NCBI GenBank assembly: GCA_036503775.1
Contig: DASXWH010000021.1
Span: forward strand, 1 to 64,000
Origin: Ohtaekwangia sp036503775
Lineage (GTDB): Bacteria; Bacteroidota; Bacteroidia; Cytophagales; Cyclobacteriaceae
Direction: 5' to 3'
Length of the DNA stretch: 64,000 nt
A program made the position numbers and the translations under genes. Below are positions 1-8,539 of the stretch, in pieces (position 1 is the stretch's first letter; every line of letters starts with the position of its first letter). The notes below the pieces were generated by a model, which was not told the origin of the DNA, searched no databases, and saw nothing but the letters and a program-made list of their open reading frames with translations.

Positions 1-336
1 AATAAAATCTTCCATGCGCAGATCATACCCTACCTCAAGACGAAGTGCCTTGTCCTTCAAGCCATTCACAAATTCCGACACCGCATGGATGGCACGCAAT
101 GCGATATACTTATCACTTTCTATCAGCTTGTCGTGCGCTCGCTTGTCATAATTGATGAGTCCATTATCATAGCCTTGCTGAAAGCAAATAAAAAATTCCA
201 ACGTGTGCCTCAGGTGCTGCCCGATTGTAGAGTGGCTGAGACTGTCGGAAGGTTTTACAAAATCCGCTTCATCAAGCTGATGAACAATATCGGTGAGTTG
301 ATTCAAGATGTTCGTACACGCGGTGGTAAGATTCAT
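1..336 (-). CDS. DinB-like four-helix protein (partial, C-terminus beyond left edge)
   Basis: This frame stays open from an ATG at 336 to the window edge, so only the first 112 residues are visible. The translation has the look of DinB/YfiT-type four-helix bundle proteins of Bacteroidota: a first helix (NILNQLTDIVHQL), then STIGQHLRHTLEFF with His41 and His44 at about the place of a metal-binding His of the family, then INYDKRAHDKLIESDK. The family includes metal-dependent enzymes and stress-induced proteins, and this member's substrate is unknown. An in-frame stop lies eight codons upstream of the ATG, so the start is well bounded (a TTG seven codons earlier is the only alternative). An open frame on the opposite strand here is a shadow. 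Confidence 0.75.
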   Translation of the reverse strand, partial: MNLTTACTNILNQLTDIVHQLDEADFVKPSDSLSHSTIGQHLRHTLEFFICFQQGYDNGLINYDKRAHDKLIESDKYIALRAIHAVSEFVNGLKDKALRLEVGYDLRMEDFI

Positions 337-468
337 ACACAGTTGGGGATTTTTCAATTAACACAAAAGGGCTCACATTTGAAATACCCCACCGTCTAAG
401 GGGCATGTTATTCAGATTACAATATGTATTTCCAGTTCTGGTAAGTATCCGGAGATCACCAATGGATT

Positions 469-936
469 TTAATCGCGGACAACTTCCTTTAGTAAAGTCC
501 ATACCAACTCAGCTTCAAAACCTTTCTGAATGGCATATTTGGCGAGCTTATCCCGTTTGGCAAAAACATTTTGCTCAAGTACCTGTGTCGCTTTCTTCTC
601 GAGCAGGGTCCTCAGGGTTTTGAGGTAATCGTCCTGATCGATTTCTCTCAGGCCCAAAGCAATGCAGTTCCGGGTTAGCCCTTTGGATTCCAGTTCATGA
701 ACGATCTTTACTTTTCCCCAACGCTTCATGCGGAATTTACCCCCGGCAAAAGCTTTGGCAAACCGTTCTTCGTTCAGAAAACCTTCGGTGATCAATTGTG
801 AAAGAATATCATCCACATCATTTCTGAACAGACCATATTCAAAGAGTTTATTTCGTACTTCGGAGTGCGAGCGTTCCTGATAGGCGCAGTAGCGATAGAT
901 TTTTTGTTTGGCTTCCGGTGGAGAGAGTTTCTTCAC
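469..936 (-). CDS. recX: Regulatory protein RecX
   Basis: RecX binds RecA filaments in the cytoplasm and limits RecA recombinase and coprotease activity. The 155-residue protein is entirely helical in character, as expected of the three tandem three-helix RecX repeats. Diagnostic stretches are YCAYQERSHSEVRNKL near the N-terminus, FLNEERFAKAFAGGKFRMK in the first third and the central KWG-like RWGKVKIVHELESKG. The length is normal for the family. The start is GTG, with no usable in-frame ATG. It is not next to recA here, which is common in Bacteroidota. It shares orientation with the DinB-like gene downstream and the membrane protein upstream, so they may be cotranscribed. Confidence 0.93.
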   Translation of the reverse strand: MKKLSPPEAKQKIYRYCAYQERSHSEVRNKLFEYGLFRNDVDDILSQLITEGFLNEERFAKAFAGGKFRMKRWGKVKIVHELESKGLTRNCIALGLREIDQDDYLKTLRTLLEKKATQVLEQNVFAKRDKLAKYAIQKGFEAELVWTLLKEVVRD

Positions 937-968
937 GAAGCAAGGTTATAAAAGGTATTTGAATGAGA

Positions 969-1448
969 TCATTCCTTGATGAATCCCTTTGCTTTTAAAA
1001 CGCTGGCCACAAATTTACGCTCGTTGTCAGTATTGAAAATCTTATAAGGCCAATAGATCAGCTGTGCCTTGTTGATGTATAGAACAAAGAAATCCTTACC
1101 CACTTGTGCACTCTGGATCTGGTCCCACTTTAACGGCATTCCTTCGCGTGGATTTATTTTCATGAGTATCTGCTGACTGCTGATCTCATATGAAAATTTC
1201 TCAAAGAGCATTTTACCTTGCTCCAATTGTGTAACACCATAAAATTGTACCCACCAAAAAAGGAGGTAAAGGCCTAATCCGACAAAAGCACCAATGAACC
1301 ACCAAATGCTCGGTATCCAAACATACCCCAGGCATATGGCAATTGTCGCTAATCCGGCAATCCACCCCTGCTTCTTCATAATGCTTTTAAAGGCCAGGCT
1401 GATATACGTTTTCTTTTCCAGCTTGTAGTTCTTTGTCTTTACAATCAT
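969..1448 (-). CDS. YcxB-like membrane protein
   Basis: This 159-residue protein has two closely spaced hydrophobic segments (about residues 28-45 and 48-68, rich in Trp, Gly and Leu), followed by a soluble C-terminal half. That half contains PLKWDQIQSAQVGKDFFVLY, which resembles the membrane-distal PH-like strand pattern of YcxB-family proteins. The function of the family is not known. It starts with ATG and lies between recX and nadC on the same strand with short gaps. The family assignment rests on the topology and the strand pattern only. Confidence 0.6.
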   Translation of the reverse strand: MIVKTKNYKLEKKTYISLAFKSIMKKQGWIAGLATIAICLGYVWIPSIWWFIGAFVGLGLYLLFWWVQFYGVTQLEQGKMLFEKFSYEISSQQILMKINPREGMPLKWDQIQSAQVGKDFFVLYINKAQLIYWPYKIFNTDNERKFVASVLKAKGFIKE

Positions 1449-1472
1449 ATCAATAATTCACTTCTTAATTTG

Positions 1473-2330
1473 TCAAAACGCTTTTAAACTGAGATCAACA
1501 CTTTTAGCCGAGTGTGTGAGCGCTCCTACGGAGATAAAATCAACGCCCGACTCAGCGATAGCCCGGATGGTTTGATCCGTAATTCCTCCACTGGCTTCAG
1601 TCGTATATTTTGAGCCAATAAGAGCTACAGCTTCTTTCATCTCGACCGGGCTCATATTGTCCAGCATGATCGTATCCACCCCGCCTATCCGCATCACTTC
1701 CTTTACTTCCTGTAAGCTTCTCGTCTCAATTTCAATCTTCAGTTTACGGTTGGTGGCGCGAAGATAATCTTTTGTTCGAATGATAGCCTGCTCAATACCT
1801 CCGGCCATATCAATATGATTGTCTTTGAGCATAATCATGTCAAAAAGTCCAATACGATGGTTTGATCCACCCCCGATAAGGACCGCCCACTTTTCCAGCA
1901 AACGGAAGTTAGGTGTGGTTTTGCGGGTATCTAAAAGCCTGGCCTGAGTACCCTCAATCAGTTTAACAAAAGTATTTGTCCGGGTAGCAATTGCGCTCAT
2001 TCGCTGCATGCAATTGAGCACCAATCGTTCGGCAGTCAATATGGCGCGGGCAGGGCCGCTGACCAAAAATGCTTCATCTCCTTTTTTAACCGCATCACCA
2101 TCACGATGTAAAACCTCCACAACAAGTCTTTGATCAACTGACTTGAAGATTTCAAGTGCCATTTCAATACCGGCTATGATGCAGTTCTCCTTGATCAGAA
2201 GGCGCGCCCGGCTTAATGAATTTTCAGGAATACTGGCCAATGAAGAATGATCGCCATCACCTACATCCTCTTTCAGTGCTGAAGCAATAAACTGATCCAG
2301 AAATTGACGGGTGATATACGGTGGTTTCAC
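1473..2330 (-). CDS. nadC: Nicotinate-nucleotide pyrophosphorylase (carboxylating)
   Basis: NadC makes nicotinate mononucleotide from quinolinate and phosphoribosyl pyrophosphate, releasing CO2, in de novo NAD synthesis. The protein has 285 residues, a standard length. Recognisable motifs are EDVGDGDHSS near the N-terminus, LLDTRKTTPNFR (phosphoribosyl and quinolinate binding), KDNHI, IEIETRSLQE, IMLDNMSP and EASGGI near the C-terminus, which together make up the type II phosphoribosyltransferase barrel. The start is GTG. It sits directly downstream of a DUF4783 gene. No nadA or nadB is visible in the window. Confidence 0.96.
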   Translation of the reverse strand: MKPPYITRQFLDQFIASALKEDVGDGDHSSLASIPENSLSRARLLIKENCIIAGIEMALEIFKSVDQRLVVEVLHRDGDAVKKGDEAFLVSGPARAILTAERLVLNCMQRMSAIATRTNTFVKLIEGTQARLLDTRKTTPNFRLLEKWAVLIGGGSNHRIGLFDMIMLKDNHIDMAGGIEQAIIRTKDYLRATNRKLKIEIETRSLQEVKEVMRIGGVDTIMLDNMSPVEMKEAVALIGSKYTTEASGGITDQTIRAIAESGVDFISVGALTHSAKSVDLSLKAF

Positions 2331-2391
2331 CGTGCAAAAATAAATCAGGAAACGAGGATTCGTGAATTCAGAAGAACTATTTGTGAGGCGA

Positions 2392-2793
2392 TTACTCCTT
2401 CACAAAGGAAATTTCATGAACGAGTTGTTCTTTGCCAACCGTCTTGATTTTCATAAACACCCGATAGGTATCACTCCCCGTTTTGTATTGACCAATGGCA
2501 AAAGGTTGTCCGCCCCGGGAAGAGCCCTGGTGAATGATATTAAACTCAGATGGCGGATTGGCTTTGAAGAAATCCCGAAAAACAAACTCAGCTTGTGCTT
2601 TACTATAGGAATTCACTTTATCACCGATGGTCACATCAACAGTTTGATTGAGAAACCGGGAGAATTCTTTCGCGCTACCGGCCTTAATGGTCTCCTTAAC
2701 CTGAGTAATAACCTCGGTCTGGGCAAAACCAGCAGTGTGCAGGGAAACAATGATGGCAAAAACTATGTAAAAAACAGAAATGTTTAGTCTCAT
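2392..2793 (-). CDS. DUF4783 exported protein
   Basis: A 133-residue exported protein of a small Bacteroidota family (DUF4783) with an NTF2-like fold character. The ATG at 2793 is preferred over an upstream start because a signal peptide then follows at once: hydrophobic residues 5-22 ending in a GFAQ cleavage site. The mature part has the family hallmark YSKAQAEFVFRDFFKANPP and then IIHQGSSRGGQPFAIGQY. Its role is unknown. It lies upstream of nadC in the same orientation with about 60 nt between them, a pairing I believe is frequent in this phylum. Confidence 0.75.
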   Translation of the reverse strand: MRLNISVFYIVFAIIVSLHTAGFAQTEVITQVKETIKAGSAKEFSRFLNQTVDVTIGDKVNSYSKAQAEFVFRDFFKANPPSEFNIIHQGSSRGGQPFAIGQYKTGSDTYRVFMKIKTVGKEQLVHEISFVKE

Positions 2794-2934
2794 GACCACA
2801 GGTTTAGGGCTAAAATTATGCCACGTCCGCAAGATAGCGAATTTATAAAGGTGAGCAGGAATTCAACCGTTTTCAGTCATTTGAAACCTCAAAAGACATC
2901 CGTTTCAGCATCCGTTTATAGCCCAAAACCTCTT

Positions 2935-2942
2935 TATATTTG
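2935..2942 (+). promoter_or_regulatory. Candidate -7 element for gpmI
   Basis: TATATTTG fits the Bacteroidota -7 consensus TAnnTTTG and lies 39 nt before the gpmI start codon. No good -33 TTTG is found at the expected distance. The nearest candidate is TTTA at 2915-2918. A short direct repeat of CATCCGTTT lies just upstream (about 2897-2917). Confidence 0.4.
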
Positions 2943-2981
2943 CGCCTCACTTGAATATCGCCAACTCAAAAAACGAAACCC

Positions 2982-4508
2982 ATGAATAAGAAAGTATTGC
3001 TGATGATTTTAGACGGCTGGGGTATAGCTACCAATAAAGCCGTGTCAGCGATTGATAAAGCCAAAACTCCTTTTGTCAGCTCATTATATTCAAAGTATGC
3101 TAACAGTAAACTGGAGGCTTCCGGCCTTGCCGTTGGGTTGCCTGCAGGCCAAATGGGTAATTCTGAAGTAGGACACATGAACATTGGCGCAGGGAGAATA
3201 GTGTACCAGGATCTGGTGCGTGTAAATAAAGCGATTGACGAAAAAGAACTGGACAGCAATCCGGTGCTGGCAGAAGCACTTGCCTATGCTAAAATCAATA
3301 AGAAAAATGTGCACCTGATCGGGCTGGTATCGGATGGAGGCGTGCACTCACACATTGATCACCTCAAAGGCATCATCACCATTATTCATAATCACGATAT
3401 CAAAAACCTTTTTGTACACGCATTCACCGATGGAAGAGATACGGATCCGAAAGGCGGATTAGGTTACATCTCTTCGTTGCTGGAGCACATGAAGAAGACC
3501 TCCGGAAAATTAGCCAGCATTATTGGCCGGTATTATGCCATGGATCGCGACAAGCGCTGGGAGCGTGTCAAGCTTGCTTACGACCTCCTTGTTAAAGGTG
3601 TTGGCGAAAAATCAACCGATGCGTTAAAGAGCATTCAACAATCCTATGACAACAACGTTACGGATGAGTTTATCAAACCCATTGTAATGGTCGATAATTT
3701 CCAGAAGCCTGTAGGTGCCATCCGTGAAGGTGATGTGGTTCTTTGCTTTAATTTCAGAACCGATCGGGGAAGACAAATTACACAAGCGCTTACGCAACAG
3801 GATTTCCCTGAACAAGGAATGAAGACCCTGCCATTGTATTACATTACACTGACCAACTATGACGACTCTTTCCGGGACGTTAAAGTAATCTTTGATAAAG
3901 ACAACCTGGAAAAAACATTGGGTGAGGTGGTTTCAGATGCCGGAAAAAAACAAATCCGGATTGCTGAGACTGAAAAGTATCCACACGTTACATTCTTTTT
4001 CTCGGGAGGAAGAGAGGAAGCTTTTACAGGTGAATCCAGAATTCTTTGTCCTTCACCTAAAGTTGCCACGTATGATCTCGCACCCGAGATGAGCGCAAAT
4101 GATATTAAGGACAAAATAATTCCGGAGTTGAATGCCAAAGCACCTGATTTCATCTGCCTCAATTTCGCTAACCCCGACATGGTAGGACACACCGGTGTTT
4201 TCGAAGCCGCTGTTAAAGCTTGTGAAACGGTTGACTCCTGCGCACAACAGGTAACTGAAGCCGCGTTAAAAAATGGTTACAGTACTATTATCATTGCTGA
4301 TCACGGCAATGCCGACATGATGATTAATGAAGACGGCACACCCAATACCGCCCATACCACTAACCTTGTTCCCTGCATTTTAGTGGATAGTGAATACAAA
4401 GGAAAACTGAAGAACGGGAAGCTGGGAGATCTTGCTCCAACCATATTGACACTCATGGGGGTTCCCATACCGGCTCGAATGACAGGTACGGTTTTAATTG
4501 ATAAGTAA
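2982..4508 (+). CDS. gpmI: 2,3-bisphosphoglycerate-independent phosphoglycerate mutase
   Basis: GpmI interconverts 3- and 2-phosphoglycerate in glycolysis and gluconeogenesis, using two Mn ions and a phosphoserine intermediate. The 508-residue protein has the alkaline-phosphatase-superfamily metal site: LLMILDGWG at the N-terminus (Asp), the catalytic-serine motif MGNSEVGHMNIGAGR, HAFTDGRDTDP, GRYYAMDRDKRW and, near the C-terminus, IIADHGNADMM and NTAHTTNLVP. The ATG at 2982 gives a canonical N-terminus. It is the first gene of a plus-strand run that continues with a lipoprotein, an ABC exporter and a Fur-type regulator. The gap to the lipoprotein gene is only 12 nt. Confidence 0.97.
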   Translation: MNKKVLLMILDGWGIATNKAVSAIDKAKTPFVSSLYSKYANSKLEASGLAVGLPAGQMGNSEVGHMNIGAGRIVYQDLVRVNKAIDEKELDSNPVLAEALAYAKINKKNVHLIGLVSDGGVHSHIDHLKGIITIIHNHDIKNLFVHAFTDGRDTDPKGGLGYISSLLEHMKKTSGKLASIIGRYYAMDRDKRWERVKLAYDLLVKGVGEKSTDALKSIQQSYDNNVTDEFIKPIVMVDNFQKPVGAIREGDVVLCFNFRTDRGRQITQALTQQDFPEQGMKTLPLYYITLTNYDDSFRDVKVIFDKDNLEKTLGEVVSDAGKKQIRIAETEKYPHVTFFFSGGREEAFTGESRILCPSPKVATYDLAPEMSANDIKDKIIPELNAKAPDFICLNFANPDMVGHTGVFEAAVKACETVDSCAQQVTEAALKNGYSTIIIADHGNADMMINEDGTPNTAHTTNLVPCILVDSEYKGKLKNGKLGDLAPTILTLMGVPIPARMTGTVLIDK

Positions 4509-4520
4509 CATCACCAGAAA

Positions 4521-5114
4521 TTGTTTAGCCGGATTTATCTTATCCTGATTCCTGTAGTTGTTTTAGTTTCCTGTAAAAAGAAACCGGAACATCAGGAGGC
4601 ATTCTATAATGTAGACAGCCTTATAAATGCGCAGGTTAAGCTCTTGTCGGCCCGCAAAACTTCCATGAAGAAAACGGCTGTACTTGATGGAAAGCAAAGT
4701 CTATCAACACTGGAACTGAAAGATTCTCTTGGCTGGGAAAACGAACTTGCAGTTTTCCGGGAGATTGATATGATCAATAAGCCCATCAATCGTTATGAAT
4801 ATGTGATGAAGGACGGTATACCGGACACAAAAAGTAATCTCTCCATAAAATCAGTCACTACTACCGATACGAAATTGCCAGTAGAATACATTCAGCTGTT
4901 TTACCATCAGGTCCCTCAAAAGATAAAACGCATTGAAGCGCATTTCAGGGAATCAAATTCACTCTACACCAGTTCCCGATACCTTACGCTGGAGTTTCAG
5001 GAAATCCATGAAGAACCCATACTTACTCATTACACCATACGGGGAGGCCAGAAAATGTTTATGAGTGATTCTGTTCAGTACACCATTCAGGCTTCGATAA
5101 CTATCCCTGATTAA
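4521..5114 (+). CDS. Lipoprotein, unknown function
   Basis: A 197-residue protein with a short signal peptide and lipobox (VVVLVSC, Cys18 as the lipidated residue), followed by a Lys-rich stretch. I do not recognise the family. The only possible start in this frame is the TTG at 4521, because the stop codon of gpmI is in the same frame 12 nt upstream. The mature part is mixed helix and strand with no obvious catalytic motif. It contains EFQEIHEEPILTHYTIRGGQ near the C-terminus, a pattern suggesting a small beta sandwich. It is probably cotranscribed with gpmI and the ABC exporter. Confidence 0.7.
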   Translation: MFSRIYLILIPVVVLVSCKKKPEHQEAFYNVDSLINAQVKLLSARKTSMKKTAVLDGKQSLSTLELKDSLGWENELAVFREIDMINKPINRYEYVMKDGIPDTKSNLSIKSVTTTDTKLPVEYIQLFYHQVPQKIKRIEAHFRESNSLYTSSRYLTLEFQEIHEEPILTHYTIRGGQKMFMSDSVQYTIQASITIPD

Positions 5115-5143
5115 CAACCTACCATCAGTTCATATAAAAAGTC

Positions 5144-6931
5144 ATGGCTAAACGAAACAGTGCTGAGCCTTTGCGGGAAGAGGAGAAAAGAAAATTTAAC
5201 AAAGAGAACCTGAAGAAGCTGCTGGGAATATTTCAATTCCTGTTGCCTCATAAAATAGTTTTCCTGGTTGGCTTGATTGCCTTGTTTATTTCCAGTGTAA
5301 CGTTGTTGGCGTTCCCCAGAATTGCCGGAGAGATGCTTGATATTGCCACTGGTCAACCCAGGTATTTCCCAACACTGGAAGCTGCCGGAATTGCTTTGTT
5401 AGTAATCCTTTTTACACAAGCCATCTTTGCATTTGTCAGAGTCTACACTTTCTCTATTGTGACGGAACGCGGATTGGCAGACATTCGAAAGTCGGTCTAC
5501 GCCAAAATGATCTGGATGCCGATGACCTTTTTTGATTCCAGACGGGTAGGTGAATTGATGAGTCGCCTCACAGCAGACATCGAAACACTGCACAGTACAT
5601 TCAGTCTTACGCTCGCTGAATTTCTCCGGCAGATCATCACATTGGTTTTTGGTACAGCCTTTATATTTTATATCGCACCACAGCTTTCGGTGTTCATGAT
5701 TTTAACATTTCCGATACTCGTTGTCGCAGCGCTGATCTTTGGTAAATACATCCGTAAGCTTTCAAAAGAAACCCAGGATAATCTGGCGGCAACCAATACG
5801 ATTGTTGAAGAAACACTTCAGAATGTATCGGCAGTAAAGGCTTTTACAAATGAAATATTTGAGATCAACCGCTATGGAAAATCGGTGAACAGTGTTATCG
5901 GTTCTGCCATACGCGCGTCAAAATATCGCGGCCTTTTTATTTCCTTCATAATCTTTGCCCTGTTTGGTGGTATTGTTGCTGTAGGCTGGTATGGAGCATC
6001 ACTGGTTCAGGATGGCACGATAACTACAGGGGTATTATTTTCCTTTATCATCTATACCTCAGTCCTCGGTTTTTCCATGGCCGGGTTGGGAGATATATTT
6101 TCCCAGTTGCAGCGTTCAATAGGAGCTTCCGAACGAATACTGGAAATCCTGAAAGAGGAAGATGAAAATTATAATGGAGCATCTGTTCTGAAACTTCACG
6201 GCAATGTTGAATTCCAGAATGTTTCTTTCAACTACCCCACGCGCAAAGACTTTACCGTGCTGAAGGGATTGACCTTTAAAATTTCGTCAGGAGAAAAAAT
6301 TGCGCTCATCGGTCAGAGCGGATCAGGAAAATCTACCATCATCAATTTACTGATGCGGTTCTATCCGCTTGAGCAAGGGCGGATTTTGGTTGATAACAAC
6401 TCCATCGCAGAATACAATCTGTCTGCCTATCGTCAAAACATTGGTATTGTTCCACAGGAGGTAATACTGTTTGGTGGAACCATCTATGAAAACATCGCCT
6501 ATGGTAAACCCGGGGCCAGTGAGGACGAAGTACGTGATGCTGCCCGGAAAGCCAATGCATTAGAATTTATTGAAAGCTTTCCGGAAAAATTCAATACACG
6601 GGTGGGCGACAGAGGTATCAAACTTTCAGGCGGCCAACGCCAGCGCATAGCCATTGCCAGGGCCATATTGAAAGACCCGTCAATCCTGATACTTGACGAA
6701 GCAACAAGTGCATTGGATACCAAATCCGAAGTGCTTGTGCAGGAAGCCCTTGAAAAACTCATGGAGGGACGTACCAGCATTATAATTGCGCATCGGTTAA
6801 GCACGATAAAGAAGGTAGACCGGATATTGGTAATCCAGGATGGTACCCTGGCCGAAACAGGGTCGCACGCGGAACTCACTCAGCTCGATAATGGTATTTA
6901 TAGTAACTTGCTTAAGCTACAGGTACACTGA
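5144..6931 (+). CDS. ABC exporter half-transporter (MsbA/LmrA type)
   Basis: A 595-residue fusion of a six-helix transmembrane domain (about residues 35-330) and an ATP-binding domain (about 355-590), which would dimerise in the inner membrane and export a lipid, drug or peptide. The nucleotide domain has Walker A GQSGSGKS near 389, Q-loop VPQEV, signature LSGGQRQR near 493, Walker B ILILDEATSALD near 513, and the switch histidine in IIIAHRLST. The substrate cannot be read from sequence: MsbA-like lipid flipping and multidrug export are both possible. The Fur-family gene follows after 2 nt, so the two are probably translationally coupled. That suggests a role in metal homeostasis or metal-controlled export. 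Confidence 0.9.
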   Translation: MAKRNSAEPLREEEKRKFNKENLKKLLGIFQFLLPHKIVFLVGLIALFISSVTLLAFPRIAGEMLDIATGQPRYFPTLEAAGIALLVILFTQAIFAFVRVYTFSIVTERGLADIRKSVYAKMIWMPMTFFDSRRVGELMSRLTADIETLHSTFSLTLAEFLRQIITLVFGTAFIFYIAPQLSVFMILTFPILVVAALIFGKYIRKLSKETQDNLAATNTIVEETLQNVSAVKAFTNEIFEINRYGKSVNSVIGSAIRASKYRGLFISFIIFALFGGIVAVGWYGASLVQDGTITTGVLFSFIIYTSVLGFSMAGLGDIFSQLQRSIGASERILEILKEEDENYNGASVLKLHGNVEFQNVSFNYPTRKDFTVLKGLTFKISSGEKIALIGQSGSGKSTIINLLMRFYPLEQGRILVDNNSIAEYNLSAYRQNIGIVPQEVILFGGTIYENIAYGKPGASEDEVRDAARKANALEFIESFPEKFNTRVGDRGIKLSGGQRQRIAIARAILKDPSILILDEATSALDTKSEVLVQEALEKLMEGRTSIIIAHRLSTIKKVDRILVIQDGTLAETGSHAELTQLDNGIYSNLLKLQVH

Positions 6932-6933
6932 AA

Positions 6934-7350
6934 ATGGATGCTGTTTCTGATCGTTTACTTAAGAATTTCAGACTTAGGTCAACCCCAAGCCGGCAGGAAA
7001 TCCTGCATCTTTTCCTGCGGGTGAATCATGCCTTATCCCATGGCGACATTGAAAAAGAAATAGATTCCAGCCTGGACCGTGTAACAGTTTACAGGACACT
7101 TAAAACCTTTCTGGACAAAGGGCTTATCCACAAAGTGCTTGATGATGAAGGAAGTCTGAAATATGCCCTTTGTAACGATACCTGCACCATCACCGGGCAT
7201 CATCACGACCACGTGCATTTTAAGTGTATCCGCTGCGGCCAGACCAATTGCCTGAACATTGAGATCCCCGCGGTGAAGCTTCCCAAGGGCTATAATCCGA
7301 GTGAAATTAACCTGCTTATCCAGGGTGTGTGTGAACGGTGCTCCAATTAA
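6934..7350 (+). CDS. Fur-family transcriptional regulator
   Basis: A 138-residue Fur superfamily metalloregulator, DNA-binding in the cytoplasm. The winged helix is at about residues 5-75, with the typical VTVYRTLKTFLDKGLIHKV. The metal sites are HHHDHVHF near 89 and two Cys pairs, CIRCGQTNC near 98 and CERC near 133, which would form the structural zinc site. Whether it senses Fe, Zn or peroxide cannot be settled. The sequence is closer in style to Zur/Fur of Bacteroidota than to PerR. The start lies 2 nt after the exporter's stop. A terminator-like hairpin follows at 7441-7468. Confidence 0.88.
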   Translation: MDAVSDRLLKNFRLRSTPSRQEILHLFLRVNHALSHGDIEKEIDSSLDRVTVYRTLKTFLDKGLIHKVLDDEGSLKYALCNDTCTITGHHHDHVHFKCIRCGQTNCLNIEIPAVKLPKGYNPSEINLLIQGVCERCSN

Positions 7351-7405
7351 AACTCCGAAGAGAAAATCTTTTGAATTTATTGGACTATTAATTCGTACAG
7401 CCGGG

Positions 7406-7436
7406 TTTCCGGGATTGAAATATATTTGTAGTTTTG
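7406..7436 (+). promoter_or_regulatory. Candidate promoter for the TerC-family gene
   Basis: TTTC (7406-7409) and TAGTTTTG (7429-7436) are separated by 19 nt, close to the Bacteroidota pattern TTTG-N19-TAnnTTTG. A second TAnnTTTG match, TATATTTG, is at 7421-7428. The predicted transcript would start at about 7441, which is the first base of the hairpin described next. No promoter has been mapped here. Confidence 0.45.
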
Positions 7437-7440
7437 AGAT

Positions 7441-7468
7441 TCACAGCTCTGTAAAGCTGTGATTTTTT
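7441..7468 (+). terminator. Intrinsic terminator after the Fur-family gene
   Basis: TCACAGCT and AGCTGTGA form a perfect 8-bp stem with a 6-nt loop, followed directly by six T residues. It lies 90 nt after the stop of the Fur-family gene and 40 nt before the TerC start. The candidate TerC promoter ends just before it, so it could also act as a 5' leader hairpin of the terC transcript. Confidence 0.7.
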
Positions 7469-7507
7469 GATGTTTATGGCCTTAATTACTAACCGGAAAA
7501 GTCCCCT

Positions 7508-8518
7508 TTGTCATCCCTATTAAACATACTTCTATTCTCCCTATTCCGGAATCAGAGTGAACGTGAGACTATTCTTTTTGGGGTATTCGCGGTTATTATC
7601 CTTCTCTTCCTGGTATTAGACCTCGGCTTGTTTAATAAACATGCCCATAAGATCTCCACAAAATCTGCCCTATATCAATCCATCTTCTGGGTTATCATAA
7701 GTACGCTTTTCGGCTACCTGGTTTACCTGCAGGGACCTTACCCGCAGGAAGACGGAACTTTGATGAAAGGAACAGATGCCGCAGTGCTTTATTTCTCGGC
7801 TTACCTTACGGAGTATGCACTCTCAGTAGATAATATTTTCGTGATTCTGCTTATTCTGAAATACTTTAAAGTAAAGGAAGAGTACTATCATAAAATCTTA
7901 TTCTGGGGAATCTTCGGTGCTATTGCATTCCGGGCGATCTTCATTTTCGTTACCGCTTTCTTTATTCACAAACTGGAATGGATACTCTATGTATTTGGGG
8001 TGTTTCTTATTTATTCCGGTATTCGGATTTACTTTGAAGATGGGGATGAAAAAATAGAACCAGAGAAAAATCCCATCATGAAATTCTGTCGCAGGTACCT
8101 GCCTATGTCAAAAGAAGAGCATGGCGACCAGTTCCTCGTGAAGGAATATGGAAAGTGGGTGTTTACTCCGCTTTTCCTGGTTATTGTGCTGATTGAAACA
8201 ACCGATTTAATTTTTGCTGTCGACTCCATACCAGCTGCATTCGCTATAACCCGTGATGAATTTTTGATTTACACGTCAAACATTTTTGCTGTAATGGGAT
8301 TGCGGGCTATGTTCTTTTTACTGGCGGGCATCATTGACAAGTTTTATCTCTTACAAAAAGGACTGTCCATCATCCTTTTCTTCATCGGAGCTAAAATGCT
8401 CCTGGAGATCGTGGATTACCACATCGGTGTCTACCTGTCATTCTCGGTTATCATTGCCACCTTAACACTGTCCATCATCTTCTCGGTAATTGTACCGAGA
8501 AAGAACCGGGCAGAATAA
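7508..8518 (+). CDS. TerC/Alx-family membrane protein
   Basis: A 336-residue integral membrane protein with about nine hydrophobic segments. The TerC hallmarks are LTEYALSVDNIFVILLIL near residue 100 and IETTDLIFAVDSIPAAFAI near 228, both with the conserved membrane-embedded acidic residues thought to carry metal ions. Characterised relatives (Alx, MeeF/YkoY) export manganese, and TerC itself is tied to tellurite resistance. The frame offers only a TTG at 7508 as a start before the first membrane segment, so the N-terminus is less certain. It follows the Fur-family regulator, which fits a metal-homeostasis role. I found no yybP-ykoY manganese riboswitch consensus upstream. Confidence 0.9.
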   Translation: MSSLLNILLFSLFRNQSERETILFGVFAVIILLFLVLDLGLFNKHAHKISTKSALYQSIFWVIISTLFGYLVYLQGPYPQEDGTLMKGTDAAVLYFSAYLTEYALSVDNIFVILLILKYFKVKEEYYHKILFWGIFGAIAFRAIFIFVTAFFIHKLEWILYVFGVFLIYSGIRIYFEDGDEKIEPEKNPIMKFCRRYLPMSKEEHGDQFLVKEYGKWVFTPLFLVIVLIETTDLIFAVDSIPAAFAITRDEFLIYTSNIFAVMGLRAMFFLLAGIIDKFYLLQKGLSIILFFIGAKMLLEIVDYHIGVYLSFSVIIATLTLSIIFSVIVPRKNRAE

Positions 8519-8539
8519 ATTAGCAGCTGGCTACCTGTT

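Noticed and set aside
85..399. 104-residue open frame on the plus strand
   Set aside because: Its opposite strand encodes a DinB-like protein with clear family motifs; the plus frame has no family character and is a shadow.
7350..7508. Possible yybP-ykoY manganese riboswitch before the TerC-family gene
   Set aside because: The spacer is short and lacks the conserved riboswitch blocks; only a terminator-like hairpin and a promoter are seen.
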